Below, in pieces: positions 50,991 through 58,664 of a DNA stretch of 64,000 bases. Source of the DNA: an uncultured Marinococcus sp. (lineage in GTDB: Bacteria; Bacillota; Bacilli; Bacillales; Marinococcaceae); NCBI RefSeq assembly GCF_947493875.1, contig NZ_CANLSU010000003.1, positions 186,001 through 250,000 on the forward strand. The letters are read 5' to 3'. The notes beneath the pieces were generated by a model that did not search any database, was not told the origin of the DNA, and saw only the letters and a list, made by a program, of their open reading frames with translations. The stretch's first letter is position 1, and each line of letters begins with the position of its first letter. Position numbers and translations under genes: made by a program.

Positions 50991-51539
50991 TTAATCTGAC
51001 AACTCAAGCTGATCCTCCTGCTCCGGGGCGTTCTCAATTTCTATATCGCTGTCCTCTGCAATATCCCCTAAAACGAGCGGCACCTCCGTGTTCGGGGCAA
51101 AGCCGTCGAAGCCGCCGTACAACGCTATGGTTAAACCAACCTTCAGGTAACTGTCCTCCGGCGCAGTCACTAAATAGGTATCTTTATCCCCGGAGGGCGC
51201 GTGCATTCTGTAAACACGTTCGTCGTAAGGGTTAAAATTTTCGTGAGGTGAATACTCATGAGTAATTTCTCCTTCGACAACGATAGGGGCACCTTCGTGC
51301 ATATTCTCGTAATAAGGCTCGGCCGCGTTTTTTAAATTCTCCTCAAAATCGATTTCCTCAGACGGCTGGGCCACCGGCTCCTCCGGGGCCGAGCTCTCCT
51401 CCGTCATAGTGGATGGTTCCTCAGAGGCCTCCTGCTCGTGGCTCTTTTCCTCCGGGGAAGCATTCTGCCCCGGGCTGCAGCCTGCAGACAAAACACCGAA
51501 TAAAATGCCTGACAAAAGAAGCCTGCATTTCTTTTGCAT
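50991..51539 (-). CDS. Acidic lipoprotein, 182 aa
   Basis: Lipobox LSAGC after a short basic start gives lipid-modified Cys21. A long Glu/Ser/Pro linker (about 22-65) precedes a small domain of about 110 residues with ITHEYSPHENFNPYDERVYR and VGLTIALYGGFDGFAP. No family is recognised. GGAGGG precedes the ATG. It is a single-gene unit and probably sits on the outer face of the membrane. Confidence 0.75.
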   Translation of the reverse strand: MQKKCRLLLSGILFGVLSAGCSPGQNASPEEKSHEQEASEEPSTMTEESSAPEEPVAQPSEEIDFEENLKNAAEPYYENMHEGAPIVVEGEITHEYSPHENFNPYDERVYRMHAPSGDKDTYLVTAPEDSYLKVGLTIALYGGFDGFAPNTEVPLVLGDIAEDSDIEIENAPEQEDQLELSD

Positions 51540-51736
51540 CTAATCCCTCCATCCCGTACTTAAATATAAAGCTTTCCTTTCTTATCATACTACATTACAG
51601 CTTCATGCTTTTTATACAGATGCCTTCCGGGGGCATCTATTTTATATTACTTTTGTACCTAATTGGAAAAGGAAGGTTTGCCGGACCTGCCCAAAGAGGT
51701 AGAGAAGAGTACAAAATAAATAAGGGATGATAAAAA

Positions 51737-51874
51737 ATGAATAAAGCCCATCTGATTACAGAGAAATTAGCGCTGGAGGAAGAGTACGAAAAAGGCGAGG
51801 TACCGCATGAGGAATATACCGAGCGTGTAGAGGAGCTGCAGCACCAGCTGGAGCAGCCAAACGTTGTAAAATAA
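51737..51874 (+). CDS. Small acidic helical protein, 45 aa (module copy 2)
   Basis: Paralogue of 47376-47513 with few changes (EEYEKGEVPHEEYTERVEEL). AAGGGATG lies upstream. Most codon differences from copy 1 are silent or conservative, which suggests that both copies are under selection. Confidence 0.7.
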   Translation: MNKAHLITEKLALEEEYEKGEVPHEEYTERVEELQHQLEQPNVVK

Positions 51875-51929
51875 ATGTAATTATGAAAAATTAGAATACT
51901 ATGATAGTGTGTAAGCAGAAGGTGATACT

Positions 51930-52169
51930 ATGAGTAACTTTGCTTACATTAAACGTGGGAAAACCAATGAAATTCTCATTGGGGCTTACAAGGAAATCGT
52001 CAACGCGTATTACGGAGAAGATATTTATTCGTTTGAAACCGAGGAGGAGCTGTTTCACAGCATTCAGACGTACCGGCAAAAAGAATATATTATCACCCGC
52101 CTGAGTGAACTACCCCTCATCGATGCGATGTGGAAAAAAACAGGAATCAACCGCTGCGATACCACGTAG
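51930..52169 (+). CDS. Hypothetical protein, 79 aa (module copy 2)
   Basis: Paralogue of 47569-47808. Residues 1-62 are the same but for one or two positions (YYGEDIYSF, SELPLIDAMWKK); the C-terminal residues differ where they are encoded in the terminator. AGAAGGTGA lies upstream. Confidence 0.7.
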   Translation: MSNFAYIKRGKTNEILIGAYKEIVNAYYGEDIYSFETEEELFHSIQTYRQKEYIITRLSELPLIDAMWKKTGINRCDTT

Positions 52170-52178
52170 CGGCTTTTT
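52149..52178 (+). terminator. Terminator overlapping stop codon of 79-aa gene (copy 2)
   Basis: CCGCT.CG (52151-52158) pairs with CG.AGCGG (52165-52172), followed by six T. The stem sequence differs from copy 1 while the stem itself is kept. Confidence 0.85.
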
Positions 52179-52403
52179 TATGGTTAATGGAGGGCCTCCG
52201 GTCAGAAAAGGTGAATCAGAAAGGACCGCCTTTAAAGAAATTCGGGTTAGGACACTCCACAATTAGGGGAAAGACCAGTACGTAATCAAATAGTTTAAGG
52301 AAAAGAAGAAGCACATTCATTTTGACGCTGGCGCGATAAAAAGACTTAGACTGGAGCAATAGGTCCTGCATCTGCGCCTTAGTACAAATAAAGGAGACGT
52401 TCG

Positions 52404-52592
52404 ATGGAGGATATGAAGAAGGATTTATATTTAAAGGTGAAAGCGATGGGCCCGGGAGCCTCTATTATCCTGCATAAAACGAATGAGGAAAAAGCATTCG
52501 ATGAATTGATTGCCGCAGGCTATATAAAAGCAAAAAAAATTGACGGCAATCCTCAGGGGGAAATTGAATACCGGGATATTTCTGTTACGTAA
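52404..52592 (+). CDS. Hypothetical protein, 62 aa
   Basis: ATG at 52404 follows AAAGGAGA. MEDMKKDLYLKVKAMGPGAS then IILHKTNEEKAFDELIAAGYI. A short helix-strand-helix protein; the phrase DELIAAGYIKAKKI looks like a small winged-helix recognition element. Unknown family. Confidence 0.6.
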   Translation: MEDMKKDLYLKVKAMGPGASIILHKTNEEKAFDELIAAGYIKAKKIDGNPQGEIEYRDISVT

Positions 52593-52654
52593 AAGGGTGC
52601 TCCCTTCCAAATCAAAGGCTATAGGGACTACTGCTAGGACTAGGAGGAATTTAA

Positions 52655-53065
52655 ATGAAAGAGCAGGAAATAACTGCAAAAATAGAGGAGCTTGAAACGG
52701 GGCTGGACCGTTCAGGTGACACGTTGGAAAACGATCATAACGTGCCTGTCCATAAAATAAAGGCAGAGGACGGGGCGTCTGTGAAGTATGAATATGGTAA
52801 GGATGACAAAGCCAGTGGTGAACAGGAGCTTACCAATCTTCGTGTTGAATTTGGCCGGGGCCAGACCGGCGAATTTACGGCGAGGGCTGCTATCGAAACG
52901 AACTGGCATAATACAGAAGTTGCCGGCGGCGAAAAGCCGTTTGACGCGCTGTATTTAACCAAGGAGGGCACGTGGCGCATTAATGCCGCTGACGGAAAAG
53001 AGCTGGAGCAGAATGATCTGGATAAAATCCTTGCCTACACCTTCCAAAGCTATTTGCTGGAGTAG
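52655..53065 (+). CDS. Hypothetical protein, 136 aa
   Basis: ATG at 52655 follows AGGAGGA. An acidic soluble protein with an N-terminal helix and a predicted beta-sheet body (ASVKYEYGKDDKASGEQELT, FTARAAIETNWHNTEV, GTWRINAADGKEL). No signal peptide and no known motif. It may be co-transcribed with the 62-aa gene 62 bp upstream. Confidence 0.65.
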   Translation: MKEQEITAKIEELETGLDRSGDTLENDHNVPVHKIKAEDGASVKYEYGKDDKASGEQELTNLRVEFGRGQTGEFTARAAIETNWHNTEVAGGEKPFDALYLTKEGTWRINAADGKELEQNDLDKILAYTFQSYLLE

Positions 53066-53433
53066 ATGACTTCAGGTCAGTCCTTATTTGCAAAAAAAGA
53101 CCCCGCGCGCACGCAGGGCAATCTGAGGGAATATACCTTTTCAAACCAGCATCATTTCCTTCCACCAGGGAGACGAGTTGGGAAAGCGGTACATCCTTTA
53201 TATTAAAGCGCTTTCATATAAAAAGCACGAGGCGATAGTCCCTTTTACAGAATTGAGACTATTCTGCTAAACAAAAAAAGCCCCGCGGGGAACACGGGGC
53301 CAGTCTCAGGATCGGGGATGAAATATTCATCCCACAAGCACTTTATCGGATGAATGACGTTCATTAATGAGTCGTTTGGTATAAATAATGTCAAAAATCT
53401 TAAAAAAACTGCCGGCGGCTGCCGAAGGAGCCG
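53066..53433 (-). terminator. Intergenic region with two minus-strand terminators and a palindrome
   Basis: GCCCCG (53280-53285) / CGGGGC (53295-53300) is followed on the minus strand by seven T, and a second hairpin near 53096-53120 (CCCCGCG / CGCAGGG) also has a minus-strand T tract. GGGATGA (53315-53321) pairs with TCATCCC (53327-53333). The first terminator serves the excalibur gene; the second is a backup or belongs to an unrecognised short transcript. No protein gene is seen. Confidence 0.6.
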
Positions 53434-54342
53434 TTAACGATTACTGGCTTTTTGAATCGCCTGCTCGACCTTTTCTTTGGACACGCCGAATTTGTCCGCA
53501 GTTGCTTCCTCCGGGCTGGTCTTCGAATCGCTGCTTTCTTCGTATGCAGGGCCCGCCCAGTAAAAATACATGTCCAGTTGTTTATCGGTCGGGTAGTTCT
53601 CCTCCTGCTTCGGCAGCCCGGGATTGTTGATGGAGCCGTACACCGTGACTATTTCATGATCGCTGTAATCGCCGGGTTCGTAATTTTCAGCCGCATCAAT
53701 TTCCCCGTTAGGAAAATAATCCGTTTTTCCGTAAACGTAGCTGCCGTAATCCATCGCCTCTTCGTCGTCGATAAAGCTGACCGTGAGCAGGGTAAAGTCC
53801 TCTTTTTCTTTGACGTCAATGATTACCTCATCACTGATTATATCAATGTCGGCTTTATCAATGGAGGTCGGATCCGCATCCAGAATCACGAAATAATTAA
53901 CATAAACGACACCATCGTAGCTGGTGCGTTCGCCCTCCTGCAGGGTGTAGGAGGGAAGCTCTGCTTCAGAAGCCCCGCCGGTCTGTTCTTTTTCGTAGGC
54001 TGTGAATTCGCCCTCCATATCCTCGGACAGCACGGCGCACGGCACTCCGTCCCCATTCGCATCAAGATCACCCGGGTCATTTTCAGAGCTGTAGCCATGC
54101 TCTGTCCAGTAGTCATACAACTGCTGATCGTCTTCAAAGTCGCTGCAGCTTTGTATATCCGTATCAGCGGCTGCATCGTCTTCGCTGAAATTTTCCGTCG
54201 TGTCATTTGCCGGCGCCCCCCTGAATACTGCAGCGATAACACCGATAAGAACCAGGGCATAAACGAGCGTGGCGAGTGTAAGCTTCCACCTGGTGCCTGA
54301 GCGGAAGCCGGGCAGCTGCCGCCATTTTTTATTTTTCTGCAT
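53434..54342 (-). CDS. Membrane-anchored excalibur-domain protein
   Basis: A 302-aa surface protein. A basic N-terminus and one membrane helix (LTLATLVYALVLIGVIAAVF) are followed by an excalibur Ca2+-binding motif at about residues 65-105 (CSDFEDDQQLYDYW, then DLDANGDGVPC, with the two Cys and the DxDxDG loop), then a 150-residue acidic domain of beta-type sequence and a C-terminal helix. Excalibur domains bind calcium on the cell surface. The C-terminal domain is unknown. A second excalibur protein, fused to a nuclease, lies 2 kb away. Confidence 0.82.
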   Translation of the reverse strand: MQKNKKWRQLPGFRSGTRWKLTLATLVYALVLIGVIAAVFRGAPANDTTENFSEDDAAADTDIQSCSDFEDDQQLYDYWTEHGYSSENDPGDLDANGDGVPCAVLSEDMEGEFTAYEKEQTGGASEAELPSYTLQEGERTSYDGVVYVNYFVILDADPTSIDKADIDIISDEVIIDVKEKEDFTLLTVSFIDDEEAMDYGSYVYGKTDYFPNGEIDAAENYEPGDYSDHEIVTVYGSINNPGLPKQEENYPTDKQLDMYFYWAGPAYEESSDSKTSPEEATADKFGVSKEKVEQAIQKASNR

Positions 54343-54372
54343 GAATCTCCCCCCTGGAAACGTTGCCTGTCG

Positions 54373-54684
54373 CTATATATGATTCTCCTGCTTTATGGTT
54401 TTTAAAAAGTGCTCTTCCTTTGATTTGAACTCCAGCTCACGGACTCTGCTTAAAATAAAATGATATTTAGCAATTTCCCCGCTGATTTTTAAATTCCTTA
54501 GAAAGGCATCCACGGCCTGTCTGATTTCTGCTGTCTCGAGCAGGCTTTCAAACGCGATGACATTCCGGGTAACAAGCCTTGCTTTATCATGCACGGATAA
54601 GTGCGTGATGACATCAAGCAGATCGTCGTAGTTGCTGGTTTTGGTGTTGTTGATTAAATCAACACTAATCAGAAAAACGCCCAC
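54373..54684 (-). CDS. Possible Cas2/SinR-like small protein (GTG start)
   Basis: A 103-aa protein. GTG at 54684 follows GGGGGGA by 6 nt; ATGs further upstream in the open frame have no site. The start VGVFLISVDLINNTKTSNYD then DLLDVITHL resembles, in order, the first strand and helix of stand-alone Cas2-like (SinR/VapD-type) ferredoxin-fold proteins (LISYDL.......Y..L). The rest is mainly helical (AEIRQAVDAFLRNLKISGEI). No cas gene or CRISPR array is near. The match is by eye and uncertain. Confidence 0.45.
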   Translation of the reverse strand: MGVFLISVDLINNTKTSNYDDLLDVITHLSVHDKARLVTRNVIAFESLLETAEIRQAVDAFLRNLKISGEIAKYHFILSRVRELEFKSKEEHFLKTIKQENHI

Positions 54685-54751
54685 GAAGCATCCCCCCATG
54701 GAAGTAGTAGGCGGGCCCATTGCCTTCAAATCAGCGGCCGGCCCGTAAAAA

Positions 54752-54775
54752 CCCCGTTTCTCCAACGGGGTCAAT
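54752..54775 (-). terminator. Terminator of the 26-aa peptide gene
   Basis: CCCCGTT (54752-54758) pairs with AACGGGG (54764-54770); on the minus strand five T follow directly. Confidence 0.85.
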
Positions 54776-54851
54776 CCTGCTTTGCCTTTTTTTTCGTGTA
54801 CGCTGTCCACCCAAGGTAAATGACAATCAAAGCGGCAATAATGGAAGCCAC
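54771..54851 (-). CDS. 26-aa single-pass membrane peptide
   Basis: GTG at 54851, with GGCGGGATAGG upstream, encodes MASIIAALIVIYLGWTAYTK followed by KKAKQD and a stop. One membrane helix with a basic tail. It has its own extended -10 promoter (TGGTACAAT; TACAAT at 54888-54883) and its own perfect terminator starting at the stop codon, which makes a complete tiny transcription unit of about 150 nt. Such units often encode regulatory or toxic membrane peptides; no antisense RNA partner is visible. Confidence 0.5.
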   Translation of the reverse strand: MASIIAALIVIYLGWTAYTKKKAKQD

Positions 54852-54956
54852 CCTATCCCGCCTTCCGTAATTGGTTAAGGCTATTGTACCACAGGAAAAT
54901 AGCGGAGGGGGTTGTCAAATACGCCTGCGGCCTGCCTTTTGAACGTACAGCTTTAA

Positions 54957-55181
54957 ATGAAAGGGATGGTTATGGTGTATTACGAACCAAACGCGCGGGT
55001 GTTCAGTGAGGCGAGACAGCAGTGGGGTGTGGTGATGCTCCGGAATCACCATCATGGACCGGATTGGTACTATGTTAAATTTACGCCGGTCCGCTCGGGA
55101 TGGCATCACGAAAGCGACCTGTGGGAAGCAGGGGAGGTGTTTGCGTTCAGCTGGGACCGGCACCGGGCCGGGCAAATCTGA
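54957..55181 (+). CDS. Hypothetical protein, 74 aa
   Basis: ATG at 54957, or two later in-frame ATGs after AAAGGGA. The sequence reads MVYYEPNARVFSEARQQWGV then MLRNHHHGPDWYYVKFTPVR and ends SDLWEAGEVFAFSWDRHRAG. It looks like a small SH3-like beta-barrel with aromatic and His-rich loops. No family is recognised. Confidence 0.5.
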   Translation: MKGMVMVYYEPNARVFSEARQQWGVVMLRNHHHGPDWYYVKFTPVRSGWHHESDLWEAGEVFAFSWDRHRAGQI

Positions 55182-55273
55182 CCGCAGCGGCGCCATTTTT
55201 TCTTAATTGGTGGTCGTTTGGCCCAATTATATGTAAAATAGACGGCGGTGCTATAAATTTGGGAGGGATCGTT

Positions 55274-55480
55274 ATGTACACATCTATTATCTTTTTCATC
55301 GAAGACGGGGACCGGCTGATTGTGCCGAAATCCAACGAGACCCCGAGCGTGGATGAAATTATTGAAAAGCTGAAAAAGGGCAAAAAGCAGGATCTGAAAA
55401 TGTCCGAGGTATTCAGCGAATGGTTCAACACCGAAGTGGAATGCAAAAAAGTAACAAGCGTCAGCGTCAACTTCATTTAA
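55274..55480 (+). CDS. Hypothetical protein, 68 aa
   Basis: ATG at 55274 follows GGGAGGG; the longer upstream frame has no site. MYTSIIFFIEDGDRLIVPKS then DEIIEKLKKGKKQDLKMSEV. A compact alpha/beta protein with no membrane segment; unknown function. It is followed by its own terminator. Confidence 0.65.
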   Translation: MYTSIIFFIEDGDRLIVPKSNETPSVDEIIEKLKKGKKQDLKMSEVFSEWFNTEVECKKVTSVSVNFI

Positions 55481-55486
55481 CACTGA

Positions 55487-55514
55487 GCATCTGCCTGCGG
55501 GCGGATGCTTTTTT
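55487..55514 (+). terminator. Terminator of the 68-aa gene
   Basis: GCATCTGCC (55487-55495) pairs with GGCGGATGC (55500-55508), followed by six T. Confidence 0.9.
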
Positions 55515-55627
55515 CATCGATGAAAAAATTTTCGGCGGATGGTTGTAAAAAGAAGCGTCCGGGTTCCTTTACTGGATAGGGCGGCAAAAAGCCGGCACCT
55601 ATTCGCTTCAGGAAAGGATGATGAGCA

Positions 55628-56272
55628 TTGGCACACACATTGGGGCATCAACTGATTACGTACGGGGAGGATCATCTCGGCACGCCGTATGAATTCGGCG
55701 GCGACGGCACGGATACGTTTGACTGCAGCGGCTTTGTCCGCTACGTGATCGAGTACGTGACCGGCGAGATTATCCCGCGGACCGCAGCGAGCCAGTCGGA
55801 GACCGGTACACCCATTGCGGACGAAGACCTCCGGACCGGAGATCTGCTGTTCTGGAAGGACACCCGATCGGAGGATCTGAACCATAACGAAGTGACTCAT
55901 GTCGGCTTTTACGTGGACGGACAGACGTTTTTAGGCGCGCAGGGCTCCACCGGGGTGGCGTTCGCCGATTCGACACGCGACTACTGGCAGGCCCGCTACG
56001 TCGGGGCACGGCGCGTCGTCGACAGCACAGCGGGCCCGCTCACCAACGTCGGCGGAAAGGGAGACCTGCTCCGGATTGTTGCCAGCCAGGTGAATTACCG
56101 CAGCGAGCCCTCCTGGGACAGCGGAGCCGTGGCGGGGAAGGTCACGGAGGGAGAGGTGTTTACGATCGAGCGCCGCGTGCCGATGGAGGAACGCTCAGAT
56201 CTGTTTGAACTCATCTCGGGCACGTATATTACGACGCATGAAAACTATGTGGAGGTGCTGCCTCAGGATTAA
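55628..56272 (+). CDS. NlpC/P60 cysteine peptidase with SH3 domain, no signal peptide
   Basis: A 214-aa protein with an NlpC/P60 hydrolase fold (about 1-130) and a bacterial SH3 domain (about 145-212). The catalytic Cys is Cys33 in FDCSGFVRYV and the His is His91 in VTHVGFYVDG. Family members cleave D-Glu-mDAP bonds in peptidoglycan. TTG at 55628 follows AGGAAAGGA. The residues before the hydrolase fold are too few for a Sec signal, which is odd for a cell-wall enzyme; it may leave by lysis or another route, or act inside. Its high acidity suits high salt. Confidence 0.85.
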   Translation: MAHTLGHQLITYGEDHLGTPYEFGGDGTDTFDCSGFVRYVIEYVTGEIIPRTAASQSETGTPIADEDLRTGDLLFWKDTRSEDLNHNEVTHVGFYVDGQTFLGAQGSTGVAFADSTRDYWQARYVGARRVVDSTAGPLTNVGGKGDLLRIVASQVNYRSEPSWDSGAVAGKVTEGEVFTIERRVPMEERSDLFELISGTYITTHENYVEVLPQD

Positions 56273-56292
56273 ATTGAGACGGCAGCAGCAAT

Positions 56293-56335
56293 AAAAAGCA
56301 GGCCCGGCGTACGCTGCCGGGGCCTGCTTTTTTTA
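56293..56335. terminator. Bidirectional terminator between NlpC/P60 and nuclease genes
   Basis: AAAAAGCAGGCCC (56293-56305) pairs with GGGCCTGCTTTTT (56320-56332) around a GC-rich loop, with T and A runs outside. Confidence 0.92.
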
Positions 56336-56341
56336 TCCTAT

Positions 56342-57304
56342 TTACGTTTCACAGCCGACACCGTCGCCGTCACGGTCCAGGTGACCGCCGTAGCCCGGGT
56401 CGCCTTCTCGGACCAGATCAGCCCCGGCTTCACGGGCGGCGTCGCAGTTTTCATAATACACGTCGTCAGAGGAGCCTTCGCTGCCGGAGGAGTCAGTGTC
56501 TTCCGAAGAACCGGAATCCCCGGAGGACTCCTCCGGTTCCTCATCCTGCTCCACGTAGCCGTCGTCGGTCACGTAATCCTCGCGCGACCAGATGCCAATG
56601 GCGGCCGACCGGGCTTCTTCCTCCGCGGCTTCAAATTCGTCGAGGTACTCCGTGTTCGGCGGATAGACAGCGACCCGGGCGAGCCCTTCCTCAATCAGCT
56701 GCTGGTTGAAATTTTCCCCGTCCACGAACACGTAGGCAAGCAGCCGGCCGTAGTAGTCGCGTTCCTCGACGCCGAGCTCGAGCCGCACGTCTTCACCGGC
56801 CAGCTCGCTTGTCGTAAAATCGGTCGCCTCCGGGCCGAACGGCTGCACGCCCATCTGCGGGTGCTTGGTCTCCGGAGTGTCGACAAGAATGAGACGGATA
56901 CGCTCCTCGCCGCCCTCGTAGTCTACATCAATGGTATCGCCGTCGACGACGTTGGTGACGGTCGCGTTGGTGTCGTCAGCGGCTGTATCTTCATTCGTAC
57001 TGCCGCTGTCGGAGGATGTATTTTCAGTGGAGGCTTCTTCAGCTTCACTGGCATTTTCCTCATTTGAAGTGTCCTTCTGCTGTTTTTCCGTCGTTTCATT
57101 GCTGTCACTGCCGGAAGCTTCCCCGTTTTCAGCATCCTCGTTATGTTCTTCTGTCTGCTCCTCCGAGTCCGTAGAGCTTTCCTCTGATGATGCCTGGTCG
57201 CTCGTCTGCTCCTCCGCAGCGTCGCCGCCGGGCTCTTCACTGCATGCAGTAAGAAGGAGCGTGAGCGCCAGGGTGGAGCACAAAAGCCTGACTGGTTTTT
57301 TCAA
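56342..57304 (-). CDS. Thermonuclease-family lipoprotein with C-terminal excalibur domain
   Basis: A 320-aa surface nuclease. Lipobox LLTAC gives Cys21, then a Ser/Glu/Thr/Asp-rich linker of about 90 residues, a staphylococcal-nuclease (TNase) domain at about 110-240, and an excalibur motif at the end (NCDAAREAGA ... DRDGDGVGC). Nuclease hallmarks: VVDGDTIDVDYEG, RLILVDTPETKHP, ERDYYGRLLAYVF and GLARVAVYPPN, with the catalytic Asp/Arg/Glu pattern present. It would degrade DNA or RNA outside the cell, with calcium in both domains. TTG at 57304 follows GGGGTGA; GTG at 57313 is an alternative. Confidence 0.9.
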   Translation of the reverse strand: MKKPVRLLCSTLALTLLLTACSEEPGGDAAEEQTSDQASSEESSTDSEEQTEEHNEDAENGEASGSDSNETTEKQQKDTSNEENASEAEEASTENTSSDSGSTNEDTAADDTNATVTNVVDGDTIDVDYEGGEERIRLILVDTPETKHPQMGVQPFGPEATDFTTSELAGEDVRLELGVEERDYYGRLLAYVFVDGENFNQQLIEEGLARVAVYPPNTEYLDEFEAAEEEARSAAIGIWSREDYVTDDGYVEQDEEPEESSGDSGSSEDTDSSGSEGSSDDVYYENCDAAREAGADLVREGDPGYGGHLDRDGDGVGCET

Positions 57305-57540
57305 TAGAATCACCCCGCTGCATAATTGGTTGGCGTGTAGATAGGAAATAGATGGACATCATTTGTGAAAAAAGTAGCGGTTATTAGCGTTATTCATAGT
57401 GTACAAGAAAGCATGAGAAAAGAAAATAACCAAAACTACAGGGTTTTTCGCCGCCGGCAATCAACAGAATATAACTACAATAAAAGGTACACAGTTGAAA
57501 AGAGATAACACTTATTCATGGTAACGGCAGTAAAAAAAGA

Positions 57541-57574
57541 AAAAAAGCCCGCTGCGCCTTTGCAGCGAAGCGGG
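57541..57574 (-). terminator. Terminator of tandem-Usp gene 57587
   Basis: GCCCGC (57546-57551) pairs with GCGGGC (57569-57574) with an inner GCTGC/GCAGC; the minus strand continues into a long T-rich tract. Confidence 0.88.
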
Positions 57575-57586
57575 CCGAAAGCAAGG

Positions 57587-58480
57587 CTATTTCGGCAGAT
57601 AGTCGTTTCGGATAATCAGCACATCGCAGGAGGCACGGCGGACGATGCCCTCCGAGACGCTGCCGAGAAACAGGCGCTCGGCTCGTCCCATCCCGGAGGA
57701 GCCGGCCACAATCAGATCCGCTTCGAATTTTTTGGCTGCCTCGGTCGGAATCACAATCTTCGGCGCTCCGTATTCGACGGAAAAATCAATCGCCGATATA
57801 TTTTCCGCAGCGCTTAAATTCCGGTATTTCTCAAGCAGCTCCTTTCCGCGTTGCCGGTACATCTCGATAATATCCTCGGTATGGTATTCGGCCGAGGAAA
57901 TAAACGGCGTATTCAGCACGTATACGACCTGCACCCGGCTTTTCTCCCGTTTGGCGATGTCGAGTCCGGCATACAAAGCGCTGGTGGACACCTCGGAGCC
58001 GTCCACAGCGATCAGTACAGAACGGTAGGGCGCCGGCGGCTCTTCGTTTTTAACAATCCAGACGTCGCACGAGGCGTGGCGGACGATGCTTGCGGCAACG
58101 CTTCCAAAAATCCGTTTTTCAAACGTCCCGGCCCCGGAGCCCCCGGAGAGAATCAGGTCGGCTCCGAACTCATGGGCGATTTCGCCGGGAATTAATGCTT
58201 TGGGAGGGCCTTCCTTTAAAAACGTCAGCACCTGTTTTACGCCCTGGTCCTCGGCGCTTTGTTTCGCCCGGTTTAAAATGTCGGTGCCGATACGTTCCGA
58301 CGCGCTTAACAGATCCGGCGATTCCTGGCGGAGCTCGCGGATGTTGTGATAATCGATAATGTAGCAGAATGCAAGTGCGCTTTCGTAGGTGAGGGCGGTT
58401 TCGATGCCTTTTTGAAGAGCGTATTCCGCCTCATCCGAACCGTCGAGAGCGACGAGAATACGTTCATAGTACAGCGTCAT
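57587..58480 (-). CDS. Universal stress protein, tandem UspA domains
   Basis: A 297-aa protein with two UspA domains. Each has the start motif (ILVALDGSDEA; VLIAVDGSEVS) and the ATP motif (GGSGAGTFEKRIFGSVAAS; GSSGMGRAERLFLGSVSEG). It is closely related to the protein at 31790. The promoter region carries the Fnr/Crp palindrome 65 bp upstream, shared with the divergent operon. AGAAGGGA lies before the ATG. I infer induction under oxygen limitation or another condition sensed by the Fnr-like protein. Confidence 0.93.
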   Translation of the reverse strand: MTLYYERILVALDGSDEAEYALQKGIETALTYESALAFCYIIDYHNIRELRQESPDLLSASERIGTDILNRAKQSAEDQGVKQVLTFLKEGPPKALIPGEIAHEFGADLILSGGSGAGTFEKRIFGSVAASIVRHASCDVWIVKNEEPPAPYRSVLIAVDGSEVSTSALYAGLDIAKREKSRVQVVYVLNTPFISSAEYHTEDIIEMYRQRGKELLEKYRNLSAAENISAIDFSVEYGAPKIVIPTEAAKKFEADLIVAGSSGMGRAERLFLGSVSEGIVRRASCDVLIIRNDYLPK

Positions 58481-58544
58481 TGCAATCAGTCCCTTCTGGC
58501 TTTTTGATGGTATCTATAGTTTAGCTCATTTTTTCTTCGCTGCG

Positions 58545-58560
58545 TGTGAGGAACCTCACA
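58545..58560. promoter_or_regulatory. Fnr/Crp-type palindrome between divergent Usp units
   Basis: TGTGAGGAACCTCACA is a perfect 16-bp palindrome of the form TGTGAN6TCACA. Its centre (58552.5) is 29.5 bp from the first base of the plus-strand -10 TATACT (58582-58587), placing it at about -41.5, the class II activator position. On the minus strand TAAACT (58523-58518) lies at the same distance, with TATAGA as an alternative at -46.5. An Fnr-like gene lies 2.7 kb away. Confidence 0.8.
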
Positions 58561-58664
58561 TCCAACCGGGACTTTTTTATTTATACTGTGCTCACAAGGA
58601 GCTGTAAATGAAAACTGGTACAGCCTGGATGGGCTGCGAAAATAAAGCACAAAGGAGTTTCGGT

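Larger units (their letters stand above)
51693..52176 (+). repeat. Duplicated two-gene module, copy 2
   Basis: Near-identical to 47331-47823 over about 485 bp; see copy 1. The two copies are in the same orientation, 4.36 kb apart, and lie on either side of the dnaD-dnaC segment and the lipoprotein genes, so recombination between them would delete that segment. Confidence 0.85.
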
